Shown: positions 8,622 to 17,379 of the stretch, piece after piece | How positions within the stretch are numbered: position 1 is the first letter of the stretch | Layout: every line of letters begins with the position of its first letter | Source of the DNA: Tolumonas sp008015085 | Lineage (GTDB): Bacteria; Pseudomonadota; Gammaproteobacteria; Enterobacterales; Aeromonadaceae | Length of the DNA stretch: 64,000 bases | Direction of reading: 5' to 3' | NCBI GenBank assembly: GCA_029265125.1 | Contig: JAJUJX010000005.1 | Coordinates: 1 to 64,000 of the forward strand | Translations under genes and position numbers: made by a program | The notes under the pieces: model-generated | What the model was told of the DNA's origin: nothing | What the model saw: only the letters and a program-made list of their open reading frames with translations | Database searches by the model: none

Positions 8622-9092
8622 TCATGCGCCCAGGGCGTTCATGACATTAATCATTTCCAATGTGCTGAGTGCGGCTTCGACACCTTTGTTACCCGCTTTA
8701 GTACCAGCACGCTCAATAGCCTGTTCAATGTTTTCGGTGGTTAATACACCGAAAGCAACCGGAATTTCAGCATCCAGCGCAACCTGAGCCAGACCTTTAG
8801 CACACTCGCCAGATACATACTCAAAGTGAGCAGTACCACCGCGGATAACGCAACCCAGTGCAACGATGCCATCAAATTGCTTGCTCTTGGCCAGACGTTT
8901 CGCCGCCAGAGGCAATTCAACCGCACCAGGAACCTTCACGATGGTGATATTTTCGTCAGCAATTTGCCCCTGACGTTTCAACGTATCCAGTGCACCTTCT
9001 ACCAGACGGTCGTTGATGAAACTGTTAAAACGAGACACTACGATCGCAACTTTGGCCTGTGGAGCCGGGATAACGCCTTCAATCACTTTCAT
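8622..9092 (-). CDS. ribH: 6,7-dimethyl-8-ribityllumazine synthase
   Basis: The 156-residue enzyme condenses 5-amino-6-ribitylaminouracil with 3,4-dihydroxy-2-butanone 4-phosphate in the penultimate step of riboflavin synthesis. Visible signatures are VVSRFNSFINDRLVEGAL, KVPGAVELPLAAKRL, ALGCVIRGGTAHFEYV and FGVLTTENIEQAIERAG with the catalytic His. Length is normal. It lies 91 bases after ribBX and 13 bases before nusB. Confidence 0.95.
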   Translation of the reverse strand: MKVIEGVIPAPQAKVAIVVSRFNSFINDRLVEGALDTLKRQGQIADENITIVKVPGAVELPLAAKRLAKSKQFDGIVALGCVIRGGTAHFEYVSGECAKGLAQVALDAEIPVAFGVLTTENIEQAIERAGTKAGNKGVEAALSTLEMINVMNALGA

Positions 9093-9145
9093 GGGGAATC
9101 CTATAATCTGTTATGCCAGATAAACAAAACCTGATAAGTCTATCA

Positions 9146-9178
9146 CATTCAGCGCATGACCAAAATATGCGCCGAATG
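9146..9178 (-). other. Stem-loop in the ribBX-ribH intergenic space
   Basis: Arms CATTCAGCGCAT and ATGCGCCGAATG pair over 12 positions with one mismatch, with a 9-base loop. There is no T-run on the minus strand, so it is more likely an RNA-processing or stability hairpin than a terminator. Confidence 0.45.
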
Positions 9179-9183
9179 ATCCG

Positions 9184-10290
9184 TTATTCGCTAATATATT
9201 CGGTCACTTCCAGCCCGAAACCGGAAAGCGCATAGCGTTTCGGTGAGCTGAGCAGACGCATTTGTTTCACGCCCATCGCTTTGAGGATCTGAGAACCTAC
9301 TCCGACACGGCGCGAAGCGATATTAGGTTTACAAACTTCTGTTGTGCTTCCTGCATCGACTGCAGCGTAATGATCCAGTCGGGCCAACAATTCAACTTCG
9401 CCGGTCTGATGACCGATAACCACAATAATGCCGCCCTCTTCATTGATACGACGCATCGCCTTATCCAGTGGCCAGCTACCCGCTGTTCCACGCTGACAGT
9501 TCAGCACATCATTCAGATAATCATGCAGATGAACACGCACCAATACAGGCTTAGATGGATCTTTAGGTGGCTTGCTCAGCGCAAAATGCAGCTGGTTGTC
9601 GATCGTATCGCGGAACGTTGTCAGCTCAAATTCACCATATTCTGTCGGCATGTGGCATTGCGACACTTTCTGAATGGTCGTTTCATGCTGATTCCGGTAT
9701 TCGATCAGATCGGCAATCGTGCCTAATTTAATTCCATGCTGTTCAGCGAAAATTTCCAGATCCGGACGACGCGCCATCGTACCGTCTTCATTCAGAATTT
9801 CCACAATCACAGCGGCTGGTTCCAGCCCGGCCAGACGAGCCAGATCACAACCCGCTTCGGTATGACCATTACGGGTCAGCACACCGCCATCCTGCGCCAT
9901 CAAAGGGAAAATATGCCCTGGCTGTACAACGTCGCTTGGTTTGGCATCAGGAGCAACAGCTGCCTGCACGGTTCGGGCACGATCAGCTGCCGATATTCCG
10001 GTCGTTACCCCTTCAGCCGCTTCAATAGAAACGGTGAATGCAGTAGAAAACTGGGCTTCATTTTTGTCGACCATCAACGGCAGGTTGAGTTGCTTACAGC
10101 GCGCTTTTGACAAGGTCAGACAAATCAGCCCACGACCATAACGCGCCATAAAGTTGATATCTTCAGGGCGCACCATGGATGCAGCCATCAGGATATCACC
10201 TTCATTCTCCCGATCTTCGTCATCCATCAGAATGACCATTTTCCCCTGACGAAAATCTTCAATAATCTCTTCAATCTTACTGATAGCCAT
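9184..10290 (-). CDS. ribB: RibBX: 3,4-dihydroxy-2-butanone 4-phosphate synthase with degenerate GTP cyclohydrolase II domain
   Basis: Residues 1-200 of this 368-residue protein form a complete RibB domain. It shows MDDEDRENEGDI, the FMARYGRGLICL region, and the GHIFPLMAQDGGVLTRNGHTEA active-site segment. It converts ribulose 5-phosphate to the four-carbon riboflavin precursor. Residues from about 205 align with RibA but lack the zinc ligands. Where RibA has a SECLTGD...RCDCG pattern, this protein reads RVHLHDYLNDVLNCQRG. The RibA active-site Arg/Tyr area is also altered. Such RibBX hybrids are known from Proteobacteria such as Shewanella. GTP cyclohydrolase activity must then come from a separate ribA elsewhere. 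It lies 17 bases after ribE. Confidence 0.9.
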   Translation of the reverse strand: MAISKIEEIIEDFRQGKMVILMDDEDRENEGDILMAASMVRPEDINFMARYGRGLICLTLSKARCKQLNLPLMVDKNEAQFSTAFTVSIEAAEGVTTGISAADRARTVQAAVAPDAKPSDVVQPGHIFPLMAQDGGVLTRNGHTEAGCDLARLAGLEPAAVIVEILNEDGTMARRPDLEIFAEQHGIKLGTIADLIEYRNQHETTIQKVSQCHMPTEYGEFELTTFRDTIDNQLHFALSKPPKDPSKPVLVRVHLHDYLNDVLNCQRGTAGSWPLDKAMRRINEEGGIIVVIGHQTGEVELLARLDHYAAVDAGSTTEVCKPNIASRRVGVGSQILKAMGVKQMRLLSSPKRYALSGFGLEVTEYISE

Positions 10291-10307
10291 GACTACCTCT
10301 CAGTCAG

Positions 10308-10967
10308 TTATCGCAAAAAACCGTTTTGGGCCAGCATATCCATTGTTATGTTGCTCTGGCTGGAGTGTGCCGCTTTATCACCCAACAGTAACCGTTCCAG
10401 ATAGCGGGCAATCACATCCACTTCCAGATTGACTTTCACACCCGTCTGCCATTCATCGACCGTGGTTTCAGCACTTGTGTGAGGAACAATGGTCAGTTTG
10501 AACTTGGCACCATCAATCGCATTGACCGTCAGGCTGATGCCATCAACGGTAATCGAACCTTTTTCAGCGATATATTTGGCCAGTTCATCCGGCGCTTTGA
10601 TCCAATATTCTTTAGCCCGGCCGAGCTGTTTAACCGCTACAATTTCACCAACGCCATCCACATGACCAGAGACTAGATGGCCGCCAAGACGAGTATCCGG
10701 TGTCAGTGCACGCTCAAGATTCACTTTTTGCCCAGCCTGATAATAAGCAAAGCTGCTGCGTTGTAAGGTTTCCAAAGACAGGTCGGCCACGTAGCCATCA
10801 CCTGTCAATTCAACTACCGTCAGGCAAACGCCGTTAGTTGCAATCGAATCACCCAGCTTCACATCAGACAGATCCAGCTTGCCACTTTTGACCCGAACGG
10901 AAATGTCTTCCCCTTTCGGCTGTATGGCAGCCAGTGTACCTACCGCTTCAATAATTCCGGTAAACAT
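10308..10967 (-). CDS. ribE: Riboflavin synthase alpha chain
   Basis: The 219-residue enzyme dismutates two lumazine molecules into riboflavin. It has the two-fold internal repeat of the lumazine-binding domain: MFTGIIEAVG...GDSIATNGVCLTV in the first half, and GHLVSGHVDGVGEIVAV...KGSITVDGISLTV in the second. Length is normal. It starts 2 bases after the ribD stop, so translation is probably coupled. Confidence 0.94.
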   Translation of the reverse strand: MFTGIIEAVGTLAAIQPKGEDISVRVKSGKLDLSDVKLGDSIATNGVCLTVVELTGDGYVADLSLETLQRSSFAYYQAGQKVNLERALTPDTRLGGHLVSGHVDGVGEIVAVKQLGRAKEYWIKAPDELAKYIAEKGSITVDGISLTVNAIDGAKFKLTIVPHTSAETTVDEWQTGVKVNLEVDVIARYLERLLLGDKAAHSSQSNITMDMLAQNGFLR

Positions 10968-10969
10968 CG

Positions 10970-12088
10970 TTATTCCTTCTTAGGCTGTAAGGTCAGTCGC
11001 ACATCATCACCGATCTTACGGACATCCTGCCATTGCCAGTCAGCTACATCAGTCATGTGCTGAAACTCAGGCAAGTTAACTAGACCCCGAGCCGTATTGC
11101 CCATCAGTTTCGGAGCAAGATAAACAATCAGCTCATCAACCAGCCCGGCATTGATGAGAGCCCCAGCCAGCGAAGCGCCTGCCTCGACCCAGAGATCATT
11201 GATATTACGCTGTGCCAGTATTTTCATCAGCTGCAGTAAATTCAGCTTGCCAGATGCAGCCTGAGGAACCAAGACCTGATGTACCGACTCCGGCCATTGT
11301 CCTTGTTCTTTGGAACGAGCCAGCCAGATTTCACCCGGAATTGAAAACAGCCGGGCGGAAGATTCAATACGGCATTGAGAGTCCACGATGATACGGATCG
11401 GCTGACGTACATCCTCTGCCGGATAAATCGTTTGCACTGACGGTGTTAGCTGTTCCCAGCGCACATTTAATGATGGATCGTCTACCAATACAGTATCGGC
11501 ACCCGTTAATATGGCACTGCTTTGTGCTCGCAGACGCTGCACATCTGCTCTGGCGGCGGGTGACGTGATCCATTGGCTTTCACCATTAGCTAACGCCGTT
11601 CTGCCATCCAGGCTGGCAGCCAGTTTTAAGCGAACATAAGGCAATCCGGTTTTCATGCGTTTAATAAAACCAGAATTCAATGCCTCAGCCTGAGCCTGCT
11701 GCAGCCCAACATGAACCTCAACACCAGCATCCGCTAGACGGCGCATCCCCCGACCAGAAACCTGCGGGTTCGGATCTTCCATCGCTGCCACAACACGGGT
11801 GACACCTGCAGCAACCAAAGCATCCGCACACGGCGGTGTCCGTCCAAAATGAGAGCAAGGCTCCAGCGTAACATAGGCTGTTGCACCACAAGCATTATCA
11901 CCAGCTGCACGTAACGCATGCACTTCAGCATGTGGTTCACCAGCCTTACGGTGAAAGCCTTCTCCAATAATCACACCATTTTTGACAATAACACAGCCAA
12001 CATTCGGATTAGGAGAAGTCGTAAACCGACCTTGCGCAGCCAGTTGCAACGCCCGGCACATATAAAGATGATCTTCGGCAGAAAACAC
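10970..12088 (-). CDS. ribD: Bifunctional riboflavin deaminase/reductase RibD
   Basis: The 372-residue enzyme carries out the second and third steps of riboflavin synthesis. The N-terminal deaminase domain (1-145) has the zinc site HAEVHAL plus PCSHFGRTPPC. The C-terminal reductase domain (from about 148) shows RLKLAASLDGRTALANGESQWI and the LWVEAGASLAGALINAGLVDE segment. The gene starts directly after the nrdR stop and runs into ribE, so it is in the same operon. No FMN riboswitch was seen upstream of the operon. Confidence 0.95.
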   Translation of the reverse strand: MFSAEDHLYMCRALQLAAQGRFTTSPNPNVGCVIVKNGVIIGEGFHRKAGEPHAEVHALRAAGDNACGATAYVTLEPCSHFGRTPPCADALVAAGVTRVVAAMEDPNPQVSGRGMRRLADAGVEVHVGLQQAQAEALNSGFIKRMKTGLPYVRLKLAASLDGRTALANGESQWITSPAARADVQRLRAQSSAILTGADTVLVDDPSLNVRWEQLTPSVQTIYPAEDVRQPIRIIVDSQCRIESSARLFSIPGEIWLARSKEQGQWPESVHQVLVPQAASGKLNLLQLMKILAQRNINDLWVEAGASLAGALINAGLVDELIVYLAPKLMGNTARGLVNLPEFQHMTDVADWQWQDVRKIGDDVRLTLQPKKE

Positions 12089-12538
12089 TTATTTCTCCAG
12101 ACGGGCGATCTCTTCACCAAACTCACGGATATCTTCAAAACTACGATAAACCGAGGCGAAACGGATATAAGCCACTTTATCCAGCGACTTCAGCTCTTCC
12201 ATCACCAGATTACCAATGATTTTTGACATAATTTCCCGTTCACCGGTCGCCCGCAGATTGGATTTAATACGATTAATACTCTGTTCTATCAATTCGGTAC
12301 TTACAGGCCGTTTTTCAAGGGCCCGCTGAATACCATTGCGTAATTTATCTTCGTTAAATGGCTCACGGACACCATTACTTTTAATGACACGCGGCATCAC
12401 TAATTCAGCCATTTCAAAGGTCGTAAACCGTTCATGGCACACCAGACACTCGCGGCGGCGACGCACCTGATGCCCGTCTGCTACCAGGCGCGAATCGATT
12501 ACTTTCGTGTCATCGGCATTACAAAATGGACAATGCAT
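12089..12538 (-). CDS. nrdR: Transcriptional repressor NrdR
   Basis: The 149-residue repressor of ribonucleotide reductase genes has an N-terminal zinc ribbon (MHCPFCNADDTKV...CLVCHERFTTFE). It is followed by an ATP-cone domain that senses ATP/dATP (VIKSNGVREPFNEDKLRNGI). Length is normal. It heads the riboflavin operon, as in many gammaproteobacteria. Only 164 bases separate it from the divergent PilZ gene. Confidence 0.96.
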   Translation of the reverse strand: MHCPFCNADDTKVIDSRLVADGHQVRRRRECLVCHERFTTFEMAELVMPRVIKSNGVREPFNEDKLRNGIQRALEKRPVSTELIEQSINRIKSNLRATGEREIMSKIIGNLVMEELKSLDKVAYIRFASVYRSFEDIREFGEEIARLEK

Positions 12539-12702
12539 CTGTGATAAATCCTGAAACCTGTTGTTATTGCCAGTCTATCAGAGTTCGCTGAAACGCCAAT
12601 ATTTTCACGTTTAAACCAGAGATTAAGCTCTTTGACATGCTTTATAGCAATTCTCTGTGTAGAATTTAACCCGTTTGCACGGAACGACATAAATAAAAAA
12701 CA

Positions 12703-13326
12703 ATGAAAAAAAACAATATACTGACTAATGAAGAATTAGACATGCTGCTCTGCATTTCAGATACAGCACTTCACGATCAATCTGATAATTTTAATTATCT
12801 TCAGATTGCCAATGAGCGTTTACTACCATTACTGAATAAAGCAAACAGTCTGTTTGTTGAAGCTAATTTTAAAAATCACCATCTGCGCTTTCCGCTGAAT
12901 ATACAAACCAGCGATGCCGGCTGCATAGTACCTCAGCTTGGAACACCCGATATCTATGAACATGCCAATCCAGGCAGACGCCCATGGCGGCTGGATCACC
13001 CGGTTGATTTAGAGCTGCTTAATGAATCCGGAAAACGTTTGCCTTTTGAAATCATTAATATATCAGCCAGTGGCTTACTTATACGTGGTCATAGCTCAGC
13101 ATTAACGCTGGGAGAACAATTCACGGGCATACTCAGTAGTGCCAGCTACTCAATTCATCTTTATGGTGTAGTAATTCGTAATAAAAAACGAAAAAATGCC
13201 ATGCAGGAATGGGCTATTCGGTTAACACTGGATGCGAATAATCACGAATTATTGCAGGAATACATTTACCAGCAACACAACCATCAGTTGCTGAAATCTA
13301 CACATGAACTCACTGAAAGCCCTTAA
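12703..13326 (+). CDS. PilZ-domain protein (probable c-di-GMP effector)
   Basis: The 207-residue protein has no signal peptide. The N-terminal 85 residues are helical and unrecognised. The PilZ domain begins near residue 92 with the RxxxR motif (RRPWR, Arg92 and Arg96) and continues to N119-I-S-A-S-G124, matching [D/N]xSxxG. Both c-di-GMP-binding motifs are intact, so ligand binding is likely. The target is unknown. It stands alone between nrdR and glyA, converging with glyA over a stem-loop. A link to the LapA-type adhesin or pilus genes in the same window is possible but unproven. Confidence 0.8.
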   Translation: MKKNNILTNEELDMLLCISDTALHDQSDNFNYLQIANERLLPLLNKANSLFVEANFKNHHLRFPLNIQTSDAGCIVPQLGTPDIYEHANPGRRPWRLDHPVDLELLNESGKRLPFEIINISASGLLIRGHSSALTLGEQFTGILSSASYSIHLYGVVIRNKKRKNAMQEWAIRLTLDANNHELLQEYIYQQHNHQLLKSTHELTESP

Positions 13327-13329
13327 CAA

Positions 13330-13354
13330 AACAGCCGGCACATGGCCGGCTGTT
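13330..13354. terminator. Shared stem-loop between the PilZ gene and glyA
   Basis: AACAGCCGGC and GCCGGCTGTT form a perfect 10-bp stem with a 5-base loop between the two convergent stops. T-runs are short on both sides, so termination may be partial. Confidence 0.6.
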
Positions 13355-13378
13355 CATCATTTCACAATCAGTTAGCGA

Positions 13379-14632
13379 TTAGGCATATACCGGGAAGCGT
13401 TTGCAGATATCCAGCACTTTAGTGCGGGTAGCAGCAATCACCGCTTCATCAGTCGTGTTGTCCAGCACATCACAGATCCATCCAGCCAGCTCTTTTGCTT
13501 CAGCTTCTTTGAAGCCACGGCGAGTGATAGATGGAGAGCCAATACGGATACCAGAAGTAACAAATGGTGAGCGTGGGTCATTAGGCACCGCGTTCTTGTT
13601 CACAGTGATATTCGCCAGACCCAATGCAGCATCTGCTTCTTTACCAGTCAATTCACGATCAGTGAAATCAACCAGGAACAGGTGGTTTTCAGTACCGCCA
13701 GAAACGATCTTATAACCGCGAGCCAGGAAGACTTCTACCATCGCTTTGGAGTTTTTCACTACCTGCTGCTGGTAAGCTTTGAATTCTGGTTCCATAGCTT
13801 CTTTGAACGCAACCGCTTTACCCGCGATAACATGCATCAATGGGCCACCCTGTGAACCAGGGAATACCGCAGAATTCAGTTTTTTGTGCAGATCTTCATC
13901 ATTCACAGAGGACAGGATCAGACCACCGCGAGGGCCGGCCAGGGTCTTGTGAGTTGTTGAAGTCACAACGTGAGCATGCGGAACAGGGTTTGGATAAACG
14001 CCAGCCGCAACCAGACCCGCTACATGCGCCATATCAACAAACAGGTAAGCACCTACTTTGTCAGCGATTTCACGCATCTTCGCCCAGTCAACCACGCCTG
14101 AGTAAGCAGAGAAGCCGCCCAGTACCATTTTCGGTTTATGTTCCAGAGCCAAACGCTCCAGCTCGACGTAATCGATCTTACCGGTTGCATCAATACCATA
14201 AGGAATGATGTTATACAGCTTACCAGAGAAGTTAACTGGTGAACCGTGGGTCAGGTGACCACCATGTGCCAGATTCATACCCAGCACAGTATCACCTGGT
14301 TTCAGCAGTGCCATATAAACAGCTGCGTTTGCTTGTGAACCAGAGTGAGGCTGAACGTTCGCATAAACAGCGCCAAACAGCGCTTTAGCTCGTTCAATAG
14401 CCAATGTTTCCGTTTTATCAACAAACTCACAACCACCGTAATAACGCTTGCCAGGGTAACCTTCAGCATATTTATTGGTTAATTGTGATCCCTGTGCTTG
14501 CATTACACGCGGGCTAGTGTAGTTTTCGGAAGCAATCAATTCGATATGCTCTTCCTGACGCTGTGTTTCCTCCACGATTGAAGCCCACAGCTCCGGATCA
14601 TAATCGGCGATGTTCATATCACGCTTCAGCAT
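13379..14632 (-). CDS. glyA: Serine hydroxymethyltransferase
   Basis: The 417-residue PLP enzyme interconverts serine and glycine, charging tetrahydrofolate with a one-carbon unit. Seen are the N-terminal MLKRDMNIADYDPELW, IELIASENYTSPRVM, KYAEGYPGKRYYGGCE, and the PLP-lysine motif VTSTTHKTLAGPRGG. I set the start at ATG 14632 because AGGAG lies 9 bases upstream and the length then equals the usual 417. An upstream ATG at 14653 would add seven residues that contain that ribosome site. Confidence 0.95.
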   Translation of the reverse strand: MLKRDMNIADYDPELWASIVEETQRQEEHIELIASENYTSPRVMQAQGSQLTNKYAEGYPGKRYYGGCEFVDKTETLAIERAKALFGAVYANVQPHSGSQANAAVYMALLKPGDTVLGMNLAHGGHLTHGSPVNFSGKLYNIIPYGIDATGKIDYVELERLALEHKPKMVLGGFSAYSGVVDWAKMREIADKVGAYLFVDMAHVAGLVAAGVYPNPVPHAHVVTSTTHKTLAGPRGGLILSSVNDEDLHKKLNSAVFPGSQGGPLMHVIAGKAVAFKEAMEPEFKAYQQQVVKNSKAMVEVFLARGYKIVSGGTENHLFLVDFTDRELTGKEADAALGLANITVNKNAVPNDPRSPFVTSGIRIGSPSITRRGFKEAEAKELAGWICDVLDNTTDEAVIAATRTKVLDICKRFPVYA

Positions 14633-14945
14633 TACAAGTGTCTCCTGACTCATGGCGTCATGTTAGGGTATTGTTATATTCTACCCTGACTAACGGGGCG
14701 ACGCATCAACAAAGCGACGACTTTTTATAAACATCCCCTATCCCTTTGCTCGTTTCCCGAACGAAGATGTAATCGACCGTTTTTTGCTATTTTTCCAATG
14801 AAAATGCTGACAACGTACGAGAATCTGCGGTAATCTTGCGAGTCATCATGAAAACGGCCACATTTCGGACAGTTTTTAAACAACACAAGTCTGAAAAGTG
14901 GCTAAAATGAAAGATAACTGCATGTTTGCAGAGGATAGCGACTCA
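14633..14945. promoter_or_regulatory. glyA-aroQ divergent intergenic region with a leader inverted repeat
   Basis: These 313 bases hold both promoters. An inverted repeat at 14662-14690 (GTTAGGGTA ... TACCCTGAC) lies in the glyA 5' region and encloses an AT-rich TATATT stretch. It could be an operator or an mRNA hairpin. No PurR-like box, riboswitch or tRNA was recognised. Confidence 0.35.
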
Positions 14946-15404
14946 ATGACTGCAAAATTCCGTATTTTAGTGCTTAACGGCCCCAACCTGAATTTACTGG
15001 GTAAACGCGAGCCTGGCATCTATGGTGCGGCAACGCTAGAAGACATCATCACTGGTCTGCAGAAAAAGGCTGCTGAGCTGAATGTCGAGCTAACCCATAA
15101 ACAATCCAATGCGGAATATGAACTGGTGGACACCATCCATCAGGCTATGGGCATTGTTGATTTTATCCTCATCAACCCGGCAGCCTTCACGCACACCAGT
15201 GTTGCTATTCGTGATGCTCTGCTGGGTGTCGCTATTCCTTTCATTGAAATTCATTTATCTAATGTTCATGCCCGTGAACCTTTCCGTCATCACTCCTATT
15301 TGTCTGATGTAGCCAAAGGCGTGATTTGCGGTCTGGGTGCAGACGGTTATGAATTTGCACTTACCGCGGCCGTCCGTCATCTGGAACGGTCATCCCGTAA
15401 TTAA
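14946..15404 (+). CDS. aroQ: Type II 3-dehydroquinate dehydratase
   Basis: The 152-residue shikimate-pathway enzyme dehydrates 3-dehydroquinate. Seen are LVLNGPNLNLLGKREPGIYG (catalytic Tyr in GIYG), HKQSNAEYELVDTIHQA, LINPAAFTHTSVAIRDAL and IEIHLSNVHAREPFRHHSYLSD. I chose ATG 14946 since it gives the family length of about 150 and has GAGG upstream. In-frame upstream starts add up to 16 unconserved residues. It lies 24 bases before accB, the conserved aroQ-accB-accC order. Confidence 0.94.
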   Translation: MTAKFRILVLNGPNLNLLGKREPGIYGAATLEDIITGLQKKAAELNVELTHKQSNAEYELVDTIHQAMGIVDFILINPAAFTHTSVAIRDALLGVAIPFIEIHLSNVHAREPFRHHSYLSDVAKGVICGLGADGYEFALTAAVRHLERSSRN

Positions 15405-15428
15405 CAAGCAGAAGAAGTTGAACTGAGA

Positions 15429-15890
15429 ATGCAAATGGATATCCGTAAAATCAAAAAACTGATCGAACTGGTTGAAGAATCCGGCATTGCTGAACTGGAA
15501 ATTTCCGAAGGGGAAGAGTCTGTTCGCATCAGCCGCGCAGTCAGTGGTCAGGTTGCACCAATGGTCAATTTCGCAGTACCTCAGGCACCACAAGCTGTGC
15601 AAGCCGCAGTAGCTGCACCAGCCGCGACTGCAGCACCAGCGGCTGACTCTGTCAGTGGTTATACCCTGCGCTCCCCAATGGTGGGAACTTTCTACCGTTC
15701 TTCAGGCCCGGATGCAAAAGCATTCGTAGAAGTTGGCCAAACGGTAAAAGTAGGTGACCCGCTATGCATCGTTGAAGCTATGAAAATGATGAACCAGATC
15801 CAGTCTGATAAAGCAGGTGTGGTGAAAAGCATCCTGGTTGAAAACGGTGATACCGTTGAATTTGATCAGCCTCTGTTTATCATCGAATAA
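15429..15890 (+). CDS. accB: Biotin carboxyl carrier protein of acetyl-CoA carboxylase
   Basis: The 153-residue carrier shuttles carboxybiotin between AccC and the carboxyltransferase. The N-terminal helix (MDIRKIKKLIELVEESGI) is followed by an Ala/Pro-rich linker. The biotinyl domain carries EAMKMMNQI, with the biotinylated Lys, and a thumb-like segment (YRSSGPDAKAFVEVG). The gene sits 11 bases before accC. Confidence 0.96.
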   Translation: MQMDIRKIKKLIELVEESGIAELEISEGEESVRISRAVSGQVAPMVNFAVPQAPQAVQAAVAAPAATAAPAADSVSGYTLRSPMVGTFYRSSGPDAKAFVEVGQTVKVGDPLCIVEAMKMMNQIQSDKAGVVKSILVENGDTVEFDQPLFIIE

Positions 15891-15901
15891 GAGAGCCCGC
15901 T

Positions 15902-17242
15902 ATGTTGGATAAAATTGTCATCGCTAACCGTGGCGAGATCGCGCTGCGCATTCTGCGCGCATGCAAAGAACTCGGTATCAAAACGGTAGCTGTGCATTCC
16001 ACTGCAGATCGCGATCTGAAGCATGTCAAACTGGCTGACGAAACAATCTGTATTGGTAAACCAGCTGCAAAAGAATCATACCTGAACGTACCCTCTATTA
16101 TTGCCGCTGCAGAAGTTACTGGCGCAGTTGCAATCCATCCGGGGTATGGCTTCCTGTCTGAAAATGCGGATTTTGCCGAACAGGTAGAAAAATCAGGCTT
16201 TATTTTCATTGGCCCGAAAGCAGACACTATCCGCCTGATGGGCGATAAAGTATCCGCTATCAATGCCATGAAAAAAGCAGGTGTACCTTGTGTACCTGGC
16301 TCTGGCGGCCCGATCGGTGATGACGCTAAAGAGAATGCTGCGATCGCTAAGCGCATCGGCTATCCGGTGATCATTAAGGCTGCTGGTGGCGGCGGTGGCC
16401 GTGGTATGCGTGTTGTACGCCAGGAAAGCGAACTGGAAAACTCGGTTGCCTTAACAAAATCAGAAGCTGGCCAGTTCTTCGGTAATGACATGGTTTACAT
16501 GGAGAAATACCTGGAAAACCCACGTCATATCGAAATTCAGGTATTAGCTGATGGTCAGGGTAATGCCATTTATCTGGGTGAACGTGATTGCTCGATGCAA
16601 CGCCGTCACCAGAAAGTCGTTGAAGAAGCGCCGGCTCCTGGCATTACTGAAGACATGCGTCGCTACATTGGTGAGCGTTGTGTTCGCGCTTGTATCGAAA
16701 TTGGTTATCGCGGTGCCGGTACGTTTGAATTCCTGTACGAAAACGGCGAATTCTATTTCATTGAAATGAATACCCGTATTCAGGTAGAACATCCGGTGAC
16801 TGAAATGATCACTGGCGTGGATCTGATCAAAGAACAGCTTAAAATTGCTGCTGGTCAGCCACTGTCTATCAAACAGGATGAAATCCACATTCGTGGTCAT
16901 GCCATTGAATGCCGTATCAATGCTGAAGACCCGGAAACCTTCCTGCCAGCTCCGGGCAAGATCCAATGGTTCCACGCACCGGGTGGTTTAGGCGTTCGCT
17001 GGGACTCACATATCTATTCCGGTTACACCGTACCGCCACATTACGATTCAATGATCGGTAAATTGATTTGCTATGGCGAAAACCGGGATATCGCTATCGC
17101 GCGTATGCGTCAGGCATTGGATGAAATTGTCGTGGAAGGAATTAAAACCAACATTCCGCTGCATAAAGAGATCCTGCGTGACGAAAACTTCCACAGTGGT
17201 GGCACGAATATCCACTATCTGCACAAGAAGTTAGGGCTGTAA
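15902..17242 (+). CDS. accC: Biotin carboxylase subunit of acetyl-CoA carboxylase
   Basis: The 446-residue ATP-grasp enzyme carboxylates biotin on AccB with bicarbonate. Seen are MLDKIVIANRGEIALRILRA, IHPGYGFLSENADFAE, the Gly-rich AAGGGGGRGMRVV loop, GERDCSMQRRHQKVVEEAP, and EMNTRIQVEHPVTEM. Length is normal. A clear terminator follows at 17271. Confidence 0.97.
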   Translation: MLDKIVIANRGEIALRILRACKELGIKTVAVHSTADRDLKHVKLADETICIGKPAAKESYLNVPSIIAAAEVTGAVAIHPGYGFLSENADFAEQVEKSGFIFIGPKADTIRLMGDKVSAINAMKKAGVPCVPGSGGPIGDDAKENAAIAKRIGYPVIIKAAGGGGGRGMRVVRQESELENSVALTKSEAGQFFGNDMVYMEKYLENPRHIEIQVLADGQGNAIYLGERDCSMQRRHQKVVEEAPAPGITEDMRRYIGERCVRACIEIGYRGAGTFEFLYENGEFYFIEMNTRIQVEHPVTEMITGVDLIKEQLKIAAGQPLSIKQDEIHIRGHAIECRINAEDPETFLPAPGKIQWFHAPGGLGVRWDSHIYSGYTVPPHYDSMIGKLICYGENRDIAIARMRQALDEIVVEGIKTNIPLHKEILRDENFHSGGTNIHYLHKKLGL

Positions 17243-17270
17243 TTCCCTCCTTTCATATCAAGTCATATCA

Positions 17271-17297
17271 AGGCCGCATTCATATGCGGCCTTTTTT
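17271..17297 (+). terminator. Intrinsic terminator after accC
   Basis: GGCCGCAT and ATGCGGCC form an 8-bp stem with a 4-base loop, followed by TTTTTT. It isolates the accBC operon from the PTS-like gene downstream. Confidence 0.85.
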
Positions 17298-17379
17298 ATG
17301 TGACCAACCACACATTTTGCCTGTTATTTATTTCAGTATGCGCTAAAATGATACAACGCTCACAGTTTTTAAATGTGTC

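Noticed and set aside
12539..12702. Possible FMN riboswitch for the riboflavin operon
   Set aside because: No RFN-element consensus blocks are visible upstream of nrdR-ribD or before ribBX.
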